Positions 1-5,235 of a stretch of DNA of 5,631 nucleotides are shown here, in pieces; positions within the stretch are counted from its first letter, which is position 1, and the number at the start of each line of letters is the position of its first letter. The translations under genes and the position numbers were made by a program. The stretch lies in the NCBI GenBank assembly GCA_029260985.1, contig JAJDCE010000108.1, positions 1 to 5,631 of the forward strand, in the 5' to 3' direction. The notes beneath the pieces are model-generated. The model had not been told where the DNA came from, made no database searches, and saw only the letters and a program-made list of their open reading frames with translations. The stretch comes from Patescibacteria group bacterium. Its GTDB lineage: Bacteria > Patescibacteriota > Gracilibacteria > UM-FILTER-43-11.

Positions 1-219
1 TTTGATGAAATTGAAATTGAGTTTAATCAGGAATTGTCTGAAATCAATCTAAAGCGTGTCAGTAAACCCGGTCAGCGCATCTATGTAAAACGCACTGAAA
101 TAAAGCCCGTTTTACACGGATATGGTATTTCTATCTTTTCAACTCCTCAAGGTGTGATGACAGGTGATGAGGCTCGGAAGGCCGGATTGGGAGGAGAGTT
201 CTTGTGTAAAATTTGGTAA
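1..219 (+). CDS. rpsH: 30S ribosomal protein S8 (uS8), 3' part only
   Basis: This is the C-terminal 72 residues of S8, a small-subunit protein that binds the central domain of 16S rRNA and, in E. coli, also represses the spc operon by binding its mRNA. The reading frame is open from base 1, so the start and roughly the first 55 to 60 residues lie to the left of the window. The diagnostic C-terminal signature is visible: STPQGVMT at residues 47-54 of the visible part, then AGLGGEFLCKIW up to the TAA at 217-219. The TTG at 34 is an internal leucine codon, not a start, because homology continues upstream of it. The neighbour is rplF, 28 nt downstream, the usual spc order. Identity is secure; only the missing 5' part limits the entry. 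Confidence 0.96.
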   Translation, partial: FDEIEIEFNQELSEINLKRVSKPGQRIYVKRTEIKPVLHGYGISIFSTPQGVMTGDEARKAGLGGEFLCKIW

Positions 220-247
220 TTATATTATTTATTTCTCAAACTTAATT

Positions 248-799
248 ATGTCTCGAATTGGAATGCAGCCTATCATCGTCCCGGAAGGGGTTGAGGTATC
301 GATTACAGATCGTCTTCTCAAAGTTAAAGGTCCAAAGGGTGAGCTTGCTTATGAGCATTTGCCCAATGTTAAGGTTGTCCAGGTTGATAATGAGTTAATG
401 GTCAGTCGTAACGGTGATGATAAAGAATCCCGAAGTTTTCATGGACTCACTCGTGCTCTTCTCAACAATATGATCATCGGTGTTTCTAAAGGTTTTGAAA
501 AACGACTTCAGATTATTGGAGTGGGTTACCGTGCTCAGGCTACTGGTAAAAAGATTACCCTTCATTTGGGCTATTCTCATCCGATTGAATACACTGCACC
601 AGAAGGGGTTACGATTGAGATGGATAAAGAAGAAAAGAGTATGATTGTTGTTTCCGGTATCGATAAGCAATCTGTGGGTGAAGCGGCGGCTAATATCCGT
701 AAATTCCGTTCACCTGAGCCTTACAAAGGTAAAGGGATTCGATATGTTGATGAATATGTACCTAGAAAAGCTGGTAAGGCTGCTGCCAAAACAGCTTAA
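248..799 (+). CDS. rplF: 50S ribosomal protein L6 (uL6)
   Basis: L6 binds 23S rRNA near the sarcin-ricin loop and the base of the L7/L12 stalk, and consists of two similar alpha/beta domains. The 183-residue product has the normal family length. It begins MSRIGMQPI, matching the family's usual MSRIG-x-x-PI start. SFHGLTRALLNNMI at 63-76 closes the first domain, and the second carries GVGYRA at 91-96 and the C-terminal signature PEPYKGKGIRY at 157-166. The tail is alanine/lysine rich (KAGKAAAKTA). I chose the ATG at 248 over an in-frame ATG at 164 because the latter would add 28 residues unlike L6 and lie inside rpsH. The leader 220-247 is AT-rich with no Shine-Dalgarno sequence. rplR follows after 21 nt. 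Confidence 0.97.
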   Translation: MSRIGMQPIIVPEGVEVSITDRLLKVKGPKGELAYEHLPNVKVVQVDNELMVSRNGDDKESRSFHGLTRALLNNMIIGVSKGFEKRLQIIGVGYRAQATGKKITLHLGYSHPIEYTAPEGVTIEMDKEEKSMIVVSGIDKQSVGEAAANIRKFRSPEPYKGKGIRYVDEYVPRKAGKAAAKTA

Positions 800-820
800 A
801 TATTTTAAATAATCACTATT

Positions 821-1162
821 ATGACTGCTCTACAAGCTAAACTCCGAAAACGCCGACACGCCCGTATTAGGTCGAAGATTAAAGGTTCTGCAAAGTTACC
901 TCGACTATCTGTGTTCCGAAGCAATGTATCGATCTATGCTCAGCTTATTGATGATGATAAGGGATTAGTGCTTGCTTCTGCTTCCTCTGCTAAAACAAAA
1001 AAGAAGGGCATTGATGCGGCGAAGGAAACTGGTCTTGAGCTGGCTAAGCTAGCCAAGCAAAAGAAAGTTTCTGGATGTGTGTTTGATCGTGGTGGTTACC
1101 TATATCATGGACGTGTAAAAGCGTTGGCAGAAGGAGCTCGGGAAGGAGGATTACAGTTTTAA
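821..1162 (+). CDS. rplR: 50S ribosomal protein L18 (uL18)
   Basis: L18 binds 5S rRNA and, with L5, places it in the central protuberance of the large subunit. The product is 113 residues, close to the usual 115 to 120. The N-terminus is very basic (residues 7-22, rich in Lys, Arg and His), as expected for the rRNA-binding tail. The core contains RLSVFRSNVSIYAQLI at 28-43, and the strongly conserved C-terminus FDRGGYLYHGRVKALAEGAR starts at 88 and runs on to EGGLQF at the end. The ATG at 821 follows the rplF stop by 21 nt without a Shine-Dalgarno sequence. The central segment (about residues 55-75) is slightly shorter than in E. coli. Nothing else is unusual. Confidence 0.96.
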   Translation: MTALQAKLRKRRHARIRSKIKGSAKLPRLSVFRSNVSIYAQLIDDDKGLVLASASSAKTKKKGIDAAKETGLELAKLAKQKKVSGCVFDRGGYLYHGRVKALAEGAREGGLQF

Positions 1163-1187
1163 ATTATAAATTACAAATTTTAATTTT

Positions 1188-1817
1188 ATGGCTAAGAAGT
1201 TTAATAAATCAAGGCGTCAGGAAAAAGAACCTAAAGAGTTTGATGAAGAAGTTCTTCAGATCGATCGTGTCACTCGTGTGGTAAAAGGCGGACGACGTCT
1301 TCGATTTCGTTGTTTGGTGGCAATTGGTGATAGGAAGGGGCGTGTCGGAGTTGGAATTGGCAAAGCGACTGAAGTGGTGAATGGTATTAAAAAGGCCGTT
1401 ACTCGTGCTAAGCAATCTCTTGTTACTATTTCTCTGACTAAAACGGATTCTATTCCTCATGAGGTTCATATTAAACATAAGGCTGCTCGGATTTTTATTA
1501 CGCCTGCCTCAGCGGGTACTGGTGTAATTGCTGGTGGGGCACTTCGTAAGATATTGAGCCTAGCCGGTGTTAAGAACGTGTTGAGTAAGAATCATGGGAC
1601 TAATAATAAAATGGTAACCGCTCAGGCGTCTATTATGGCCCTAAAAAAGCTAAGACCTGTTAAGCCTTCTATGGCCAAAAAAAAGGATGTTCCCGCTTCT
1701 TCTAATCCGTCTGACACTTCTAAAAAGGACGAAGCTAATGTAAGGCATGAAAAGAAAGCGGTTGATGAGAAAGCTAAGAAGGTGGAAAAAAAGGTTGAGG
1801 AGAAAGCTAAGAAATAA
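1188..1817 (+). CDS. rpsE: 30S ribosomal protein S5 (uS5) with a charged C-terminal tail
   Basis: S5 sits at the back of the 30S subunit near the mRNA entry channel and contributes to decoding accuracy and mRNA unwinding. Residues 21-85 are the N-terminal double-stranded-RNA-binding-like domain (VVKGGRRLRFRCLVAIGD at 31-48, GRVGVGIGKATEV at 51-63). Residues 90-155 are the C-terminal domain, with ITPASAGTGVIAGGALRKIL at 104-123. The protein has 209 residues against roughly 160 to 175 for most bacterial S5. The excess is a tail from about residue 163, very rich in Lys and Glu and of low complexity, ending VEEKAKK. Two A-AAA-AAG heptamers lie in frame at 1643-1649 and 1679-1685, close to where the tail begins (see findings). 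There is no Shine-Dalgarno sequence before the ATG. rpmD, which normally follows rpsE, is absent. Confidence 0.96.
   Translation: MAKKFNKSRRQEKEPKEFDEEVLQIDRVTRVVKGGRRLRFRCLVAIGDRKGRVGVGIGKATEVVNGIKKAVTRAKQSLVTISLTKTDSIPHEVHIKHKAARIFITPASAGTGVIAGGALRKILSLAGVKNVLSKNHGTNNKMVTAQASIMALKKLRPVKPSMAKKKDVPASSNPSDTSKKDEANVRHEKKAVDEKAKKVEKKVEEKAKK
1767..1813 (+). repeat. 14-bp direct repeat in the S5 tail
   Basis: The sequence GAGAAAGCTAAGAA occurs exactly at 1767-1780 and again at 1800-1813, 33 bp (11 codons) apart and in the same reading frame. It encodes EKAKK twice inside the lysine/glutamate-rich tail of S5. This looks like a recent internal duplication in low-complexity coding sequence, so the tail length may vary between strains. 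That last point is inference. Confidence 0.7.
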
Positions 1818-1827
1818 TCTTTATTAG

Positions 1828-1848
1828 TCTTAAGTTTTAAGCCTTAAG
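1828..1848 (+). repeat. Three tandem 7-bp repeats in the rpsE-rplO gap
   Basis: The 58-nt gap between rpsE and rplO holds three adjacent 7-bp units, TCTTAAG (1828-1834), TTTTAAG (1835-1841) and CCTTAAG (1842-1848), with consensus NYTTAAG. The outer two contain the palindrome CTTAAG and could pair across an 8-nt loop, but an A/T-rich 6-bp stem without a following T-run is not a terminator. The gap is the place where rpmD normally lies, and it is too short to encode L30. Confidence 0.6.
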
Positions 1849-1875
1849 CTAACATACTACAAATAATTAATTAAT

Positions 1876-2313
1876 ATGCAGTTAAATTCTATTCAGAAAA
1901 AGCGTGGGGCTGTAAAAGCCAAAAGACGTGTTGGAAGAGGAAATGCTTCCGGCGCTGGCACTTATTGCGGACGAGGAAGTAAGGGGCAAGGTCAGCGAAA
2001 AAGCGGCAATGTAAGGCCAGGTTTTGAAGGAGGACAAACTCCTCTTATTATGCGTCTTCCTAAATTAAAGGGTTTTAAAAACCCTAACCGACTTGATTTT
2101 CAGGTGGTTAACGTTAGTAAATTGAACGTTTTCAAAGATGGCGAAGAGGTTAATGTGTTAACACTTTTGGAAAAGAAGCTGATTCGACGCAAAATGTTAC
2201 CAGTGAAGGTGTTAGGAAATGGTAAAATTACCAGCAAGGTAACCTTGAAAGTTCATAAAGTTTCTAAGGCAGCTAAAGAGAAAATAAATGCTGTTGGCGG
2301 AAAAGTTCTTTAA
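1876..2313 (+). CDS. rplO: 50S ribosomal protein L15 (uL15)
   Basis: L15 is a late-assembling large-subunit protein whose long glycine-rich N-terminal arm threads through 23S rRNA domains. The product has 145 residues, the normal length. The arm shows RRVGRGNASGAGTYCGRGSK from residue 17, followed by GQGQRKSG, and the family signature GFEGGQTPLIMRLPKLKGF is at 49-67. The C-terminal half is the globular domain, with LDFQVVNVSKLN at 73-84 and the closing VHKVSKAAKEKINAVGGKVL. A cysteine at residue 31 takes the place of the serine or other small residue more usual there. The ATG at 1876 follows AT-rich sequence with no Shine-Dalgarno motif. secY begins only 11 nt after the TAA, which suggests coupled translation. 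Confidence 0.96.
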   Translation: MQLNSIQKKRGAVKAKRRVGRGNASGAGTYCGRGSKGQGQRKSGNVRPGFEGGQTPLIMRLPKLKGFKNPNRLDFQVVNVSKLNVFKDGEEVNVLTLLEKKLIRRKMLPVKVLGNGKITSKVTLKVHKVSKAAKEKINAVGGKVL

Positions 2314-2324
2314 TCTAAAAAACT

Positions 2325-3623
2325 TTGTTTAAATATTTACATCAAATCTGGAGGTCTCACACTCTAAGAAAAAAAATTGTTTTTACGCTATTTATCCTTT
2401 TGGTTTTCAGGTTAGCTGCTCACATTTCTGTGCCTGGTGTGAACACCTCTGTTCTTACCTCTATCTTTGAGCAAAACAGTCTTCTGGGTGTTTTCTCTGC
2501 TCTTACTGGTGGGTCTATGGAGAGCTTCTCAATTGTTTTGATGGGGCTAGCTCCCTACATCAATGCCTCTATTATTATGCAGTTGATGACCGTTGTTATC
2601 CCTAAGCTTGAAGCCCTTTCGAAAGAGGGTATGGAGGGGCGACGACAGATTAATAAGATTACCCGATGGCTGACAGTGCCACTTGCTTTTATGCAGTCCT
2701 ATGGGATGATTCTTCTGCTAAACCGAAGTGCAAACGGAGAGCTGATACCAGGGATTGGAAATCCTATGGTGATTATTCCTATTATGCTTACTGTGACCGC
2801 TGGCACCCTATTTGTCATGTGGCTTGGGGAGCAAATTACTGAGAATGGGATCGGAAATGGTATTTCTCTTATTATCTTTGCTGGGATTATTGCAGGTATG
2901 CCAACGGTATTTGGCCGGATGCTTGGAACGTTTCAAGCAGGGGACAGTACTAAATTATTCCATTTTATTCTTTTCGTTGTATTGACTCTTGCCATGTTGG
3001 TCTTTGTGGTATTGATTGCCGAAGGACAGAGAAATATACCTATTACGTATGCCACACGAGCAACGGGAGGTAAGGGTGAAAAGTCTGTTTTACCCATTCG
3101 GGTTAACCAGGCTGGAATGATCCCTATTATCTTCGCGATTTCAATGGTGACTTTTCCATCGGTTGTGGCTCAATTCTTCTCGGTTTCTGAGTCTAACATG
3201 CTCCAAGCAGCTGCAGATTTTATCAATCGCTATCTCAGCTCTAATAATCCGAGTTATCTCTATATTGTTCTCTACTTCCTACTTATTGTCGCGTTTTCTT
3301 ACTTCTATGTTAGTGTAACGTTTAATCCTGATACGGTTGCTGAAAATATTCAAAAAAGAGGAGGCTTTGTCCCTGGAATCCGACCCGGGAGTCAGACAGC
3401 TGATTTTCTTGCCAGGACATCCAGTTATCTGAATTTATTCGGAGGTTCTTTTATCGCTCTTGTGGCAGTGGTTCCTATTATTTTTACGAAATATACAACT
3501 CTTACCGCTGGTGACCTGATTATTAGCGGTGCAGGACTTATTATTATGGTAGGAGTGATTTTGGATTTGATCCGCCAAATTGATGCCCAGCTGGTGATGC
3601 ATGATTACGATAAATTATATTAA
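2325..3623 (+). CDS. secY: Preprotein translocase subunit SecY (TTG start)
   Basis: SecY is the channel subunit of the SecYEG translocon in the cytoplasmic membrane. It passes unfolded secretory proteins outward and releases membrane proteins sideways. The 432 residues fit the family, and ten hydrophobic segments can be placed at about 17-37, 67-92, 114-133, 146-167, 178-198, 211-232, 262-285, 310-332, 370-388 and 396-416. Family signatures include EQITENGIGNGISLIIFAGI (169-188), PITYATRATGGKGEKS (239-254), VNQAGMIPIIFA (260-271) and NPDTVAENIQKRGGFVPGIR (334-353). The start must be TTG: an in-frame TAA at 2316-2318 closes the frame upstream, and the next ATG (codon 65) would remove the first membrane segment and the plug. 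No Shine-Dalgarno sequence precedes it. Placement after rplO is standard and supports membrane insertion coupled to ribosome supply. Confidence 0.97.
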   Translation: MFKYLHQIWRSHTLRKKIVFTLFILLVFRLAAHISVPGVNTSVLTSIFEQNSLLGVFSALTGGSMESFSIVLMGLAPYINASIIMQLMTVVIPKLEALSKEGMEGRRQINKITRWLTVPLAFMQSYGMILLLNRSANGELIPGIGNPMVIIPIMLTVTAGTLFVMWLGEQITENGIGNGISLIIFAGIIAGMPTVFGRMLGTFQAGDSTKLFHFILFVVLTLAMLVFVVLIAEGQRNIPITYATRATGGKGEKSVLPIRVNQAGMIPIIFAISMVTFPSVVAQFFSVSESNMLQAAADFINRYLSSNNPSYLYIVLYFLLIVAFSYFYVSVTFNPDTVAENIQKRGGFVPGIRPGSQTADFLARTSSYLNLFGGSFIALVAVVPIIFTKYTTLTAGDLIISGAGLIIMVGVILDLIRQIDAQLVMHDYDKLY

Positions 3624-3630
3624 TTATTTA

Positions 3631-3697
3631 AGTCTCAAGTGCGAGTCTCAAGTGCGAAATCACATTACACTTGAGACCGATGATTCGCACTTGCACT
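3631..3697 (+). repeat. Inverted and tandem 13-bp repeat element between secY and adk
   Basis: Most of the 82-nt secY-adk gap is built from one unit, AGTCTCAAGTGCG. Two exact head-to-tail copies lie at 3631-3643 and 3644-3656. Two inverted, slightly degraded copies follow, at about 3666-3678 (exact core CACTTGAGAC, 3668-3677) and 3686-3697 (exact core CGCACTTG, 3686-3693). The same tandem pair recurs after adk, 27 identical bases at 3631-3657 and 4343-4369. The symmetry resembles short dispersed palindromic repeats such as REP/BIME elements, but I do not recognise this family. There is no coding potential and no T-run, so it is not a standard terminator. Effects on mRNA stability or on adk expression are possible but inferred. 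Confidence 0.85.
3636..3693 (+). other. Potential two-tier RNA hairpin in the secY-adk gap
   Basis: Both tiers can form at once. The inner stem pairs GTCTCAAGTG (3645-3654) with CACTTGAGAC (3668-3677), 10 perfect pairs around a 13-nt loop. The outer stem pairs CAAGTGCGA (3636-3644) with TCGCACTTG (3685-3693), 9 perfect pairs, leaving a 7-nt bulge at 3678-3684 on the 3' side only. An alternative uses the second repeat copy (CAAGTGCGAA, 3649-3658) with 3684-3693, which excludes the inner stem. No U-run follows, so processing, stabilisation of upstream mRNA or attenuation is more likely than intrinsic termination. Function is inferred. Confidence 0.6.
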
Positions 3698-3705
3698 AAA
3701 AACAT

Positions 3706-4344
3706 ATGGATATTATTCTATTTGGAATGCAAGGTTCAGGCAAGGGTACTCAGGGAAAGATACTGGAAGAGAAGTACCACCTGAAAGTTTTTGAGATGGG
3801 TGGTCAGCTCCGCGAAATGATTGCTTCTGGCACACCTTTGGGTGACAAAATTAAAGAAATTGTAAATGCTGGTAATTTGGTTGATGATGACACTGTGCTT
3901 CAGGTGGTTGGTGAATTTGTAGATACGTTGCAATCAGATCAACCCATTCTTTTTGATGGGATTCCTCGTACGGTTGCTCAATCTGATAAATTACTTAATC
4001 TTCTTTCTACTAAGGGACGTGATGCTTTTGCTGTTCTCATCAAGATCACTGAAGATGAAGCTATCAATCGCTTAACTCAGCGTCGGGTCTGTGAAAGCTG
4101 TAAGGGTGTTTATCCTCCCTCTTATAAATCTGAGGAATGCCAGCATTGTGGCGGAAAACTCGTGGTTCGTCAGGATGATACTCCTGACAGCATTAAGCGC
4201 CGTCTTGAGAATTACCGAAAAGAAACGATACCAGTGATTGATGGTTTTTATGATCGGGATCACCTTATTGAAGTTGATGGAGAGCAGGAGATCGACAAGG
4301 TGAGTAAGGAAATGATTGAGAAGGTGGATTATTTATTTAATTAG
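3706..4344 (+). CDS. adk: Adenylate kinase with zinc-type lid
   Basis: Adenylate kinase interconverts ATP + AMP and 2 ADP in the cytosol. The 212-residue product has the long-form length. The P-loop is GMQGSGKGT at 7-15. The AMP side has FDGIPRT at 83-89 with the conserved Arg88 and Gln92. Catalytic and lid arginines are present at 122, 126, 155 and 166, with the DD pair at 157-158. The lid carries C129-x2-C132-x12-C145-x2-C148, a four-cysteine zinc site with a shorter spacer than the x16 of Bacillus. The usual ISTGD-x-LR motif reads FEMGGQLR at 29-36, so the Thr that normally contacts AMP is Met31 and the Asp is Gly33. The lid and arginines argue for a working enzyme. A related nucleoside monophosphate kinase with shifted preference is possible. 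The stop TAG overlaps a repeat copy. Confidence 0.93.
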   Translation: MDIILFGMQGSGKGTQGKILEEKYHLKVFEMGGQLREMIASGTPLGDKIKEIVNAGNLVDDDTVLQVVGEFVDTLQSDQPILFDGIPRTVAQSDKLLNLLSTKGRDAFAVLIKITEDEAINRLTQRRVCESCKGVYPPSYKSEECQHCGGKLVVRQDDTPDSIKRRLENYRKETIPVIDGFYDRDHLIEVDGEQEIDKVSKEMIEKVDYLFN

Positions 4345-4369
4345 TCTCAAGTGCGAGTCTCAAGTGCGA
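4343..4369 (+). repeat. Second tandem pair of the 13-bp repeat, adk-map gap
   Basis: Two exact head-to-tail copies of AGTCTCAAGTGCG occupy 4343-4355 and 4356-4368, followed by A, identical over 27 bases to 3631-3657. The first two bases are the AG of the adk stop codon TAG (4342-4344). Downstream, TTTGAGAT at 4375-4382 may be a decayed inverted arm, since TTGAGA is complementary to TCTCAA at 4358-4363, but the clear inverted copies of the first element are missing. Both elements follow a similar TTATTTA stretch, which suggests spread by recombination or copying between the gaps (inference). Confidence 0.85.
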
Positions 4370-4394
4370 GTTTATTTGAGATTCATATTTATTT

Positions 4395-5150
4395 ATGTTC
4401 AGCCAGATTCCTATTAAAACGCCGGAAGAAATTGAGTTAATGCGACACGGTGGCAAGATTTTGATGGAAACGCTTCAAATGCTCTCTGAACGGGTTAGTC
4501 CGGGCATGACTACTCTTGAGTTAGATTTGATGGCAGAAGACTTTATCAGGTCACATAAGGGTGCAGAACCCGGTTTTAAGGGTTATCGGGGTTTTCCAGG
4601 TACTTTGTGCACATCGGTGAATGAGGAGGTGGTTCATGGGATTCCTCGCGCAGATGAGGTTTTGGTGGAGGGGGATATCATTGGTATGGACTGTGGAGTG
4701 CTTTATGAGGATTTTTATACAGATGCCTGCGTGACTGTGCTTGTTGGACAAGTTGAGCCGGAAGTCCAACATTTTGTAAAAACGACCAAAAAAACTTTAC
4801 AAAATGCCTTAAAACAAGTCAGGGCAGGGGCAAAAGTAGGTGATATCTCCGCCACCATCCAAAAAACTCTTGAAGATCAGGGCTATAGCCCTGTAATCGA
4901 CTGTACTGGACATGGTGTCGGAAAAGCCCTTCATGAACCTCCTGAGATACTCAATGCGGGCCGAAAAGGCGAAGGTGCTACCCTTAAATCGGGAATGACA
5001 TTGGCCATTGAACCCATTTCTGCCATGGGAAAGGGAAAGGTAGACACGGCGCCGGATGAATGGACCGTGATTACCGCTGATGGAAGCCTTTCAGCTCATT
5101 TTGAACACACTATTTTGGTCACAGATAATGGTTTTGAATTATTGGCCTAA
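4395..5150 (+). CDS. map: Methionine aminopeptidase, type I
   Basis: This cytosolic metalloprotease removes the initiator methionine from new proteins after deformylation, when the second residue is small. The 251 residues form a single pita-bread catalytic domain, the short type Ia form without an N-terminal zinc-finger extension. All five metal ligands are visible: Asp99 (GMDCG), Asp110 (FYTDACVT), His173 (TGHGVG), Glu206 (AIEP) and Glu237 (FEHT). The substrate-binding His81 lies in VVHGIP. Further signatures are GFPGTLCTSVNEEVVHGIP at 66-84 and HEPPEILN at 180-187. The ATG at 4395 gives the normal N-terminus (KTPEEIELMRHGGKI) and has no Shine-Dalgarno sequence. Its place after adk and before infA is common in bacterial ribosomal clusters. 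Confidence 0.97.
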   Translation: MFSQIPIKTPEEIELMRHGGKILMETLQMLSERVSPGMTTLELDLMAEDFIRSHKGAEPGFKGYRGFPGTLCTSVNEEVVHGIPRADEVLVEGDIIGMDCGVLYEDFYTDACVTVLVGQVEPEVQHFVKTTKKTLQNALKQVRAGAKVGDISATIQKTLEDQGYSPVIDCTGHGVGKALHEPPEILNAGRKGEGATLKSGMTLAIEPISAMGKGKVDTAPDEWTVITADGSLSAHFEHTILVTDNGFELLA

Positions 5151-5180
5151 TTAGAGTCTATTTTTTTTTGAAAAATTCGC

Positions 5181-5209
5181 TTGCACCGACACTGTGTATC
5201 ATGTACACT
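5181..5209 (+). promoter_or_regulatory. Candidate sigma-70-type promoter for infA-rpmJ
   Basis: In the 85-nt map-infA gap, TTGCAC (5181-5186) and TACACT (5204-5209) are separated by 17 bp, the optimal spacing, though the -35 hexamer matches the consensus at only about half its positions. A run of nine T (5161-5169) followed by GAAAAA lies just upstream and could act as an AT-rich upstream element. A short dyad, GTGTA (5194-5198) with TACAC (5204-5208), overlaps the -10 region. Transcription would start near 5216, giving a leader of about 20 nt. This is suggestive, not proven; the genes may simply be read through from upstream. Confidence 0.4.
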
Positions 5210-5235
5210 CTTACCGCTTTTGTTCAAATAAAACT

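Noticed and set aside
190..198. GGAGGAGAG at the end of rpsH as a Shine-Dalgarno sequence for rplF
   Set aside because: It is about 50 nt upstream of the start and encodes the conserved GGE of S8.
164..247. In-frame N-terminal extension of rplF from the ATG at 164
   Set aside because: It overlaps the conserved end of rpsH in another frame and adds 28 residues unlike L6; MSRIG at 248 is the normal start.
395..670. Reverse-strand open frame opposite rplF
   Set aside because: It lies wholly antisense to a conserved gene, resembles nothing known and reads as low-quality Asn/Thr/His/Phe-rich protein.
1141..1150. GGAAGGAGGA near the end of rplR as a Shine-Dalgarno sequence for rpsE
   Set aside because: It ends 37 nt before the rpsE ATG, too far, and encodes the conserved REGG of L18.
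1161..1187. AT-only inverted repeat before rpsE (AAATTA ... TAATTT)
   Set aside because: A/T-only pairing in a very AT-rich leader is expected by chance and would be unstable.
1209..1478. Reverse-strand open frame opposite rpsE
   Set aside because: Antisense shadow of a ribosomal gene with no recognisable domain. The same applies to those opposite adk (3736-3933, 4072-4263) and map (4551-4772).
2369..2376. A8 run near the secY start as a programmed slippage site
   Set aside because: Encodes ordinary lysines before the first membrane segment; I see no shifted product of interest. It also shows that long A-runs are not special in this DNA.
3645..3697. Intrinsic terminator after secY
   Set aside because: The stems are strong but no U-run follows; the sequence after them is CACTAAAAACAT.
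3631..3697. CRISPR array
   Set aside because: The units are 13 bp, head to tail with no spacers, followed by inverted copies; no cas gene is near.
5152..5169. Rho-independent terminator after map (TAGAGTCTA followed by T9)
   Set aside because: The only possible stem is 3 bp with a 3-nt loop; without a GC-rich stem the T-run alone is not a terminator.
5194..5235. GTG start at 5194 giving a longer IF-1
   Set aside because: The extra 14 residues have no IF-1 similarity and cover a candidate promoter; the ATG at 5236 gives the usual MAKE start.
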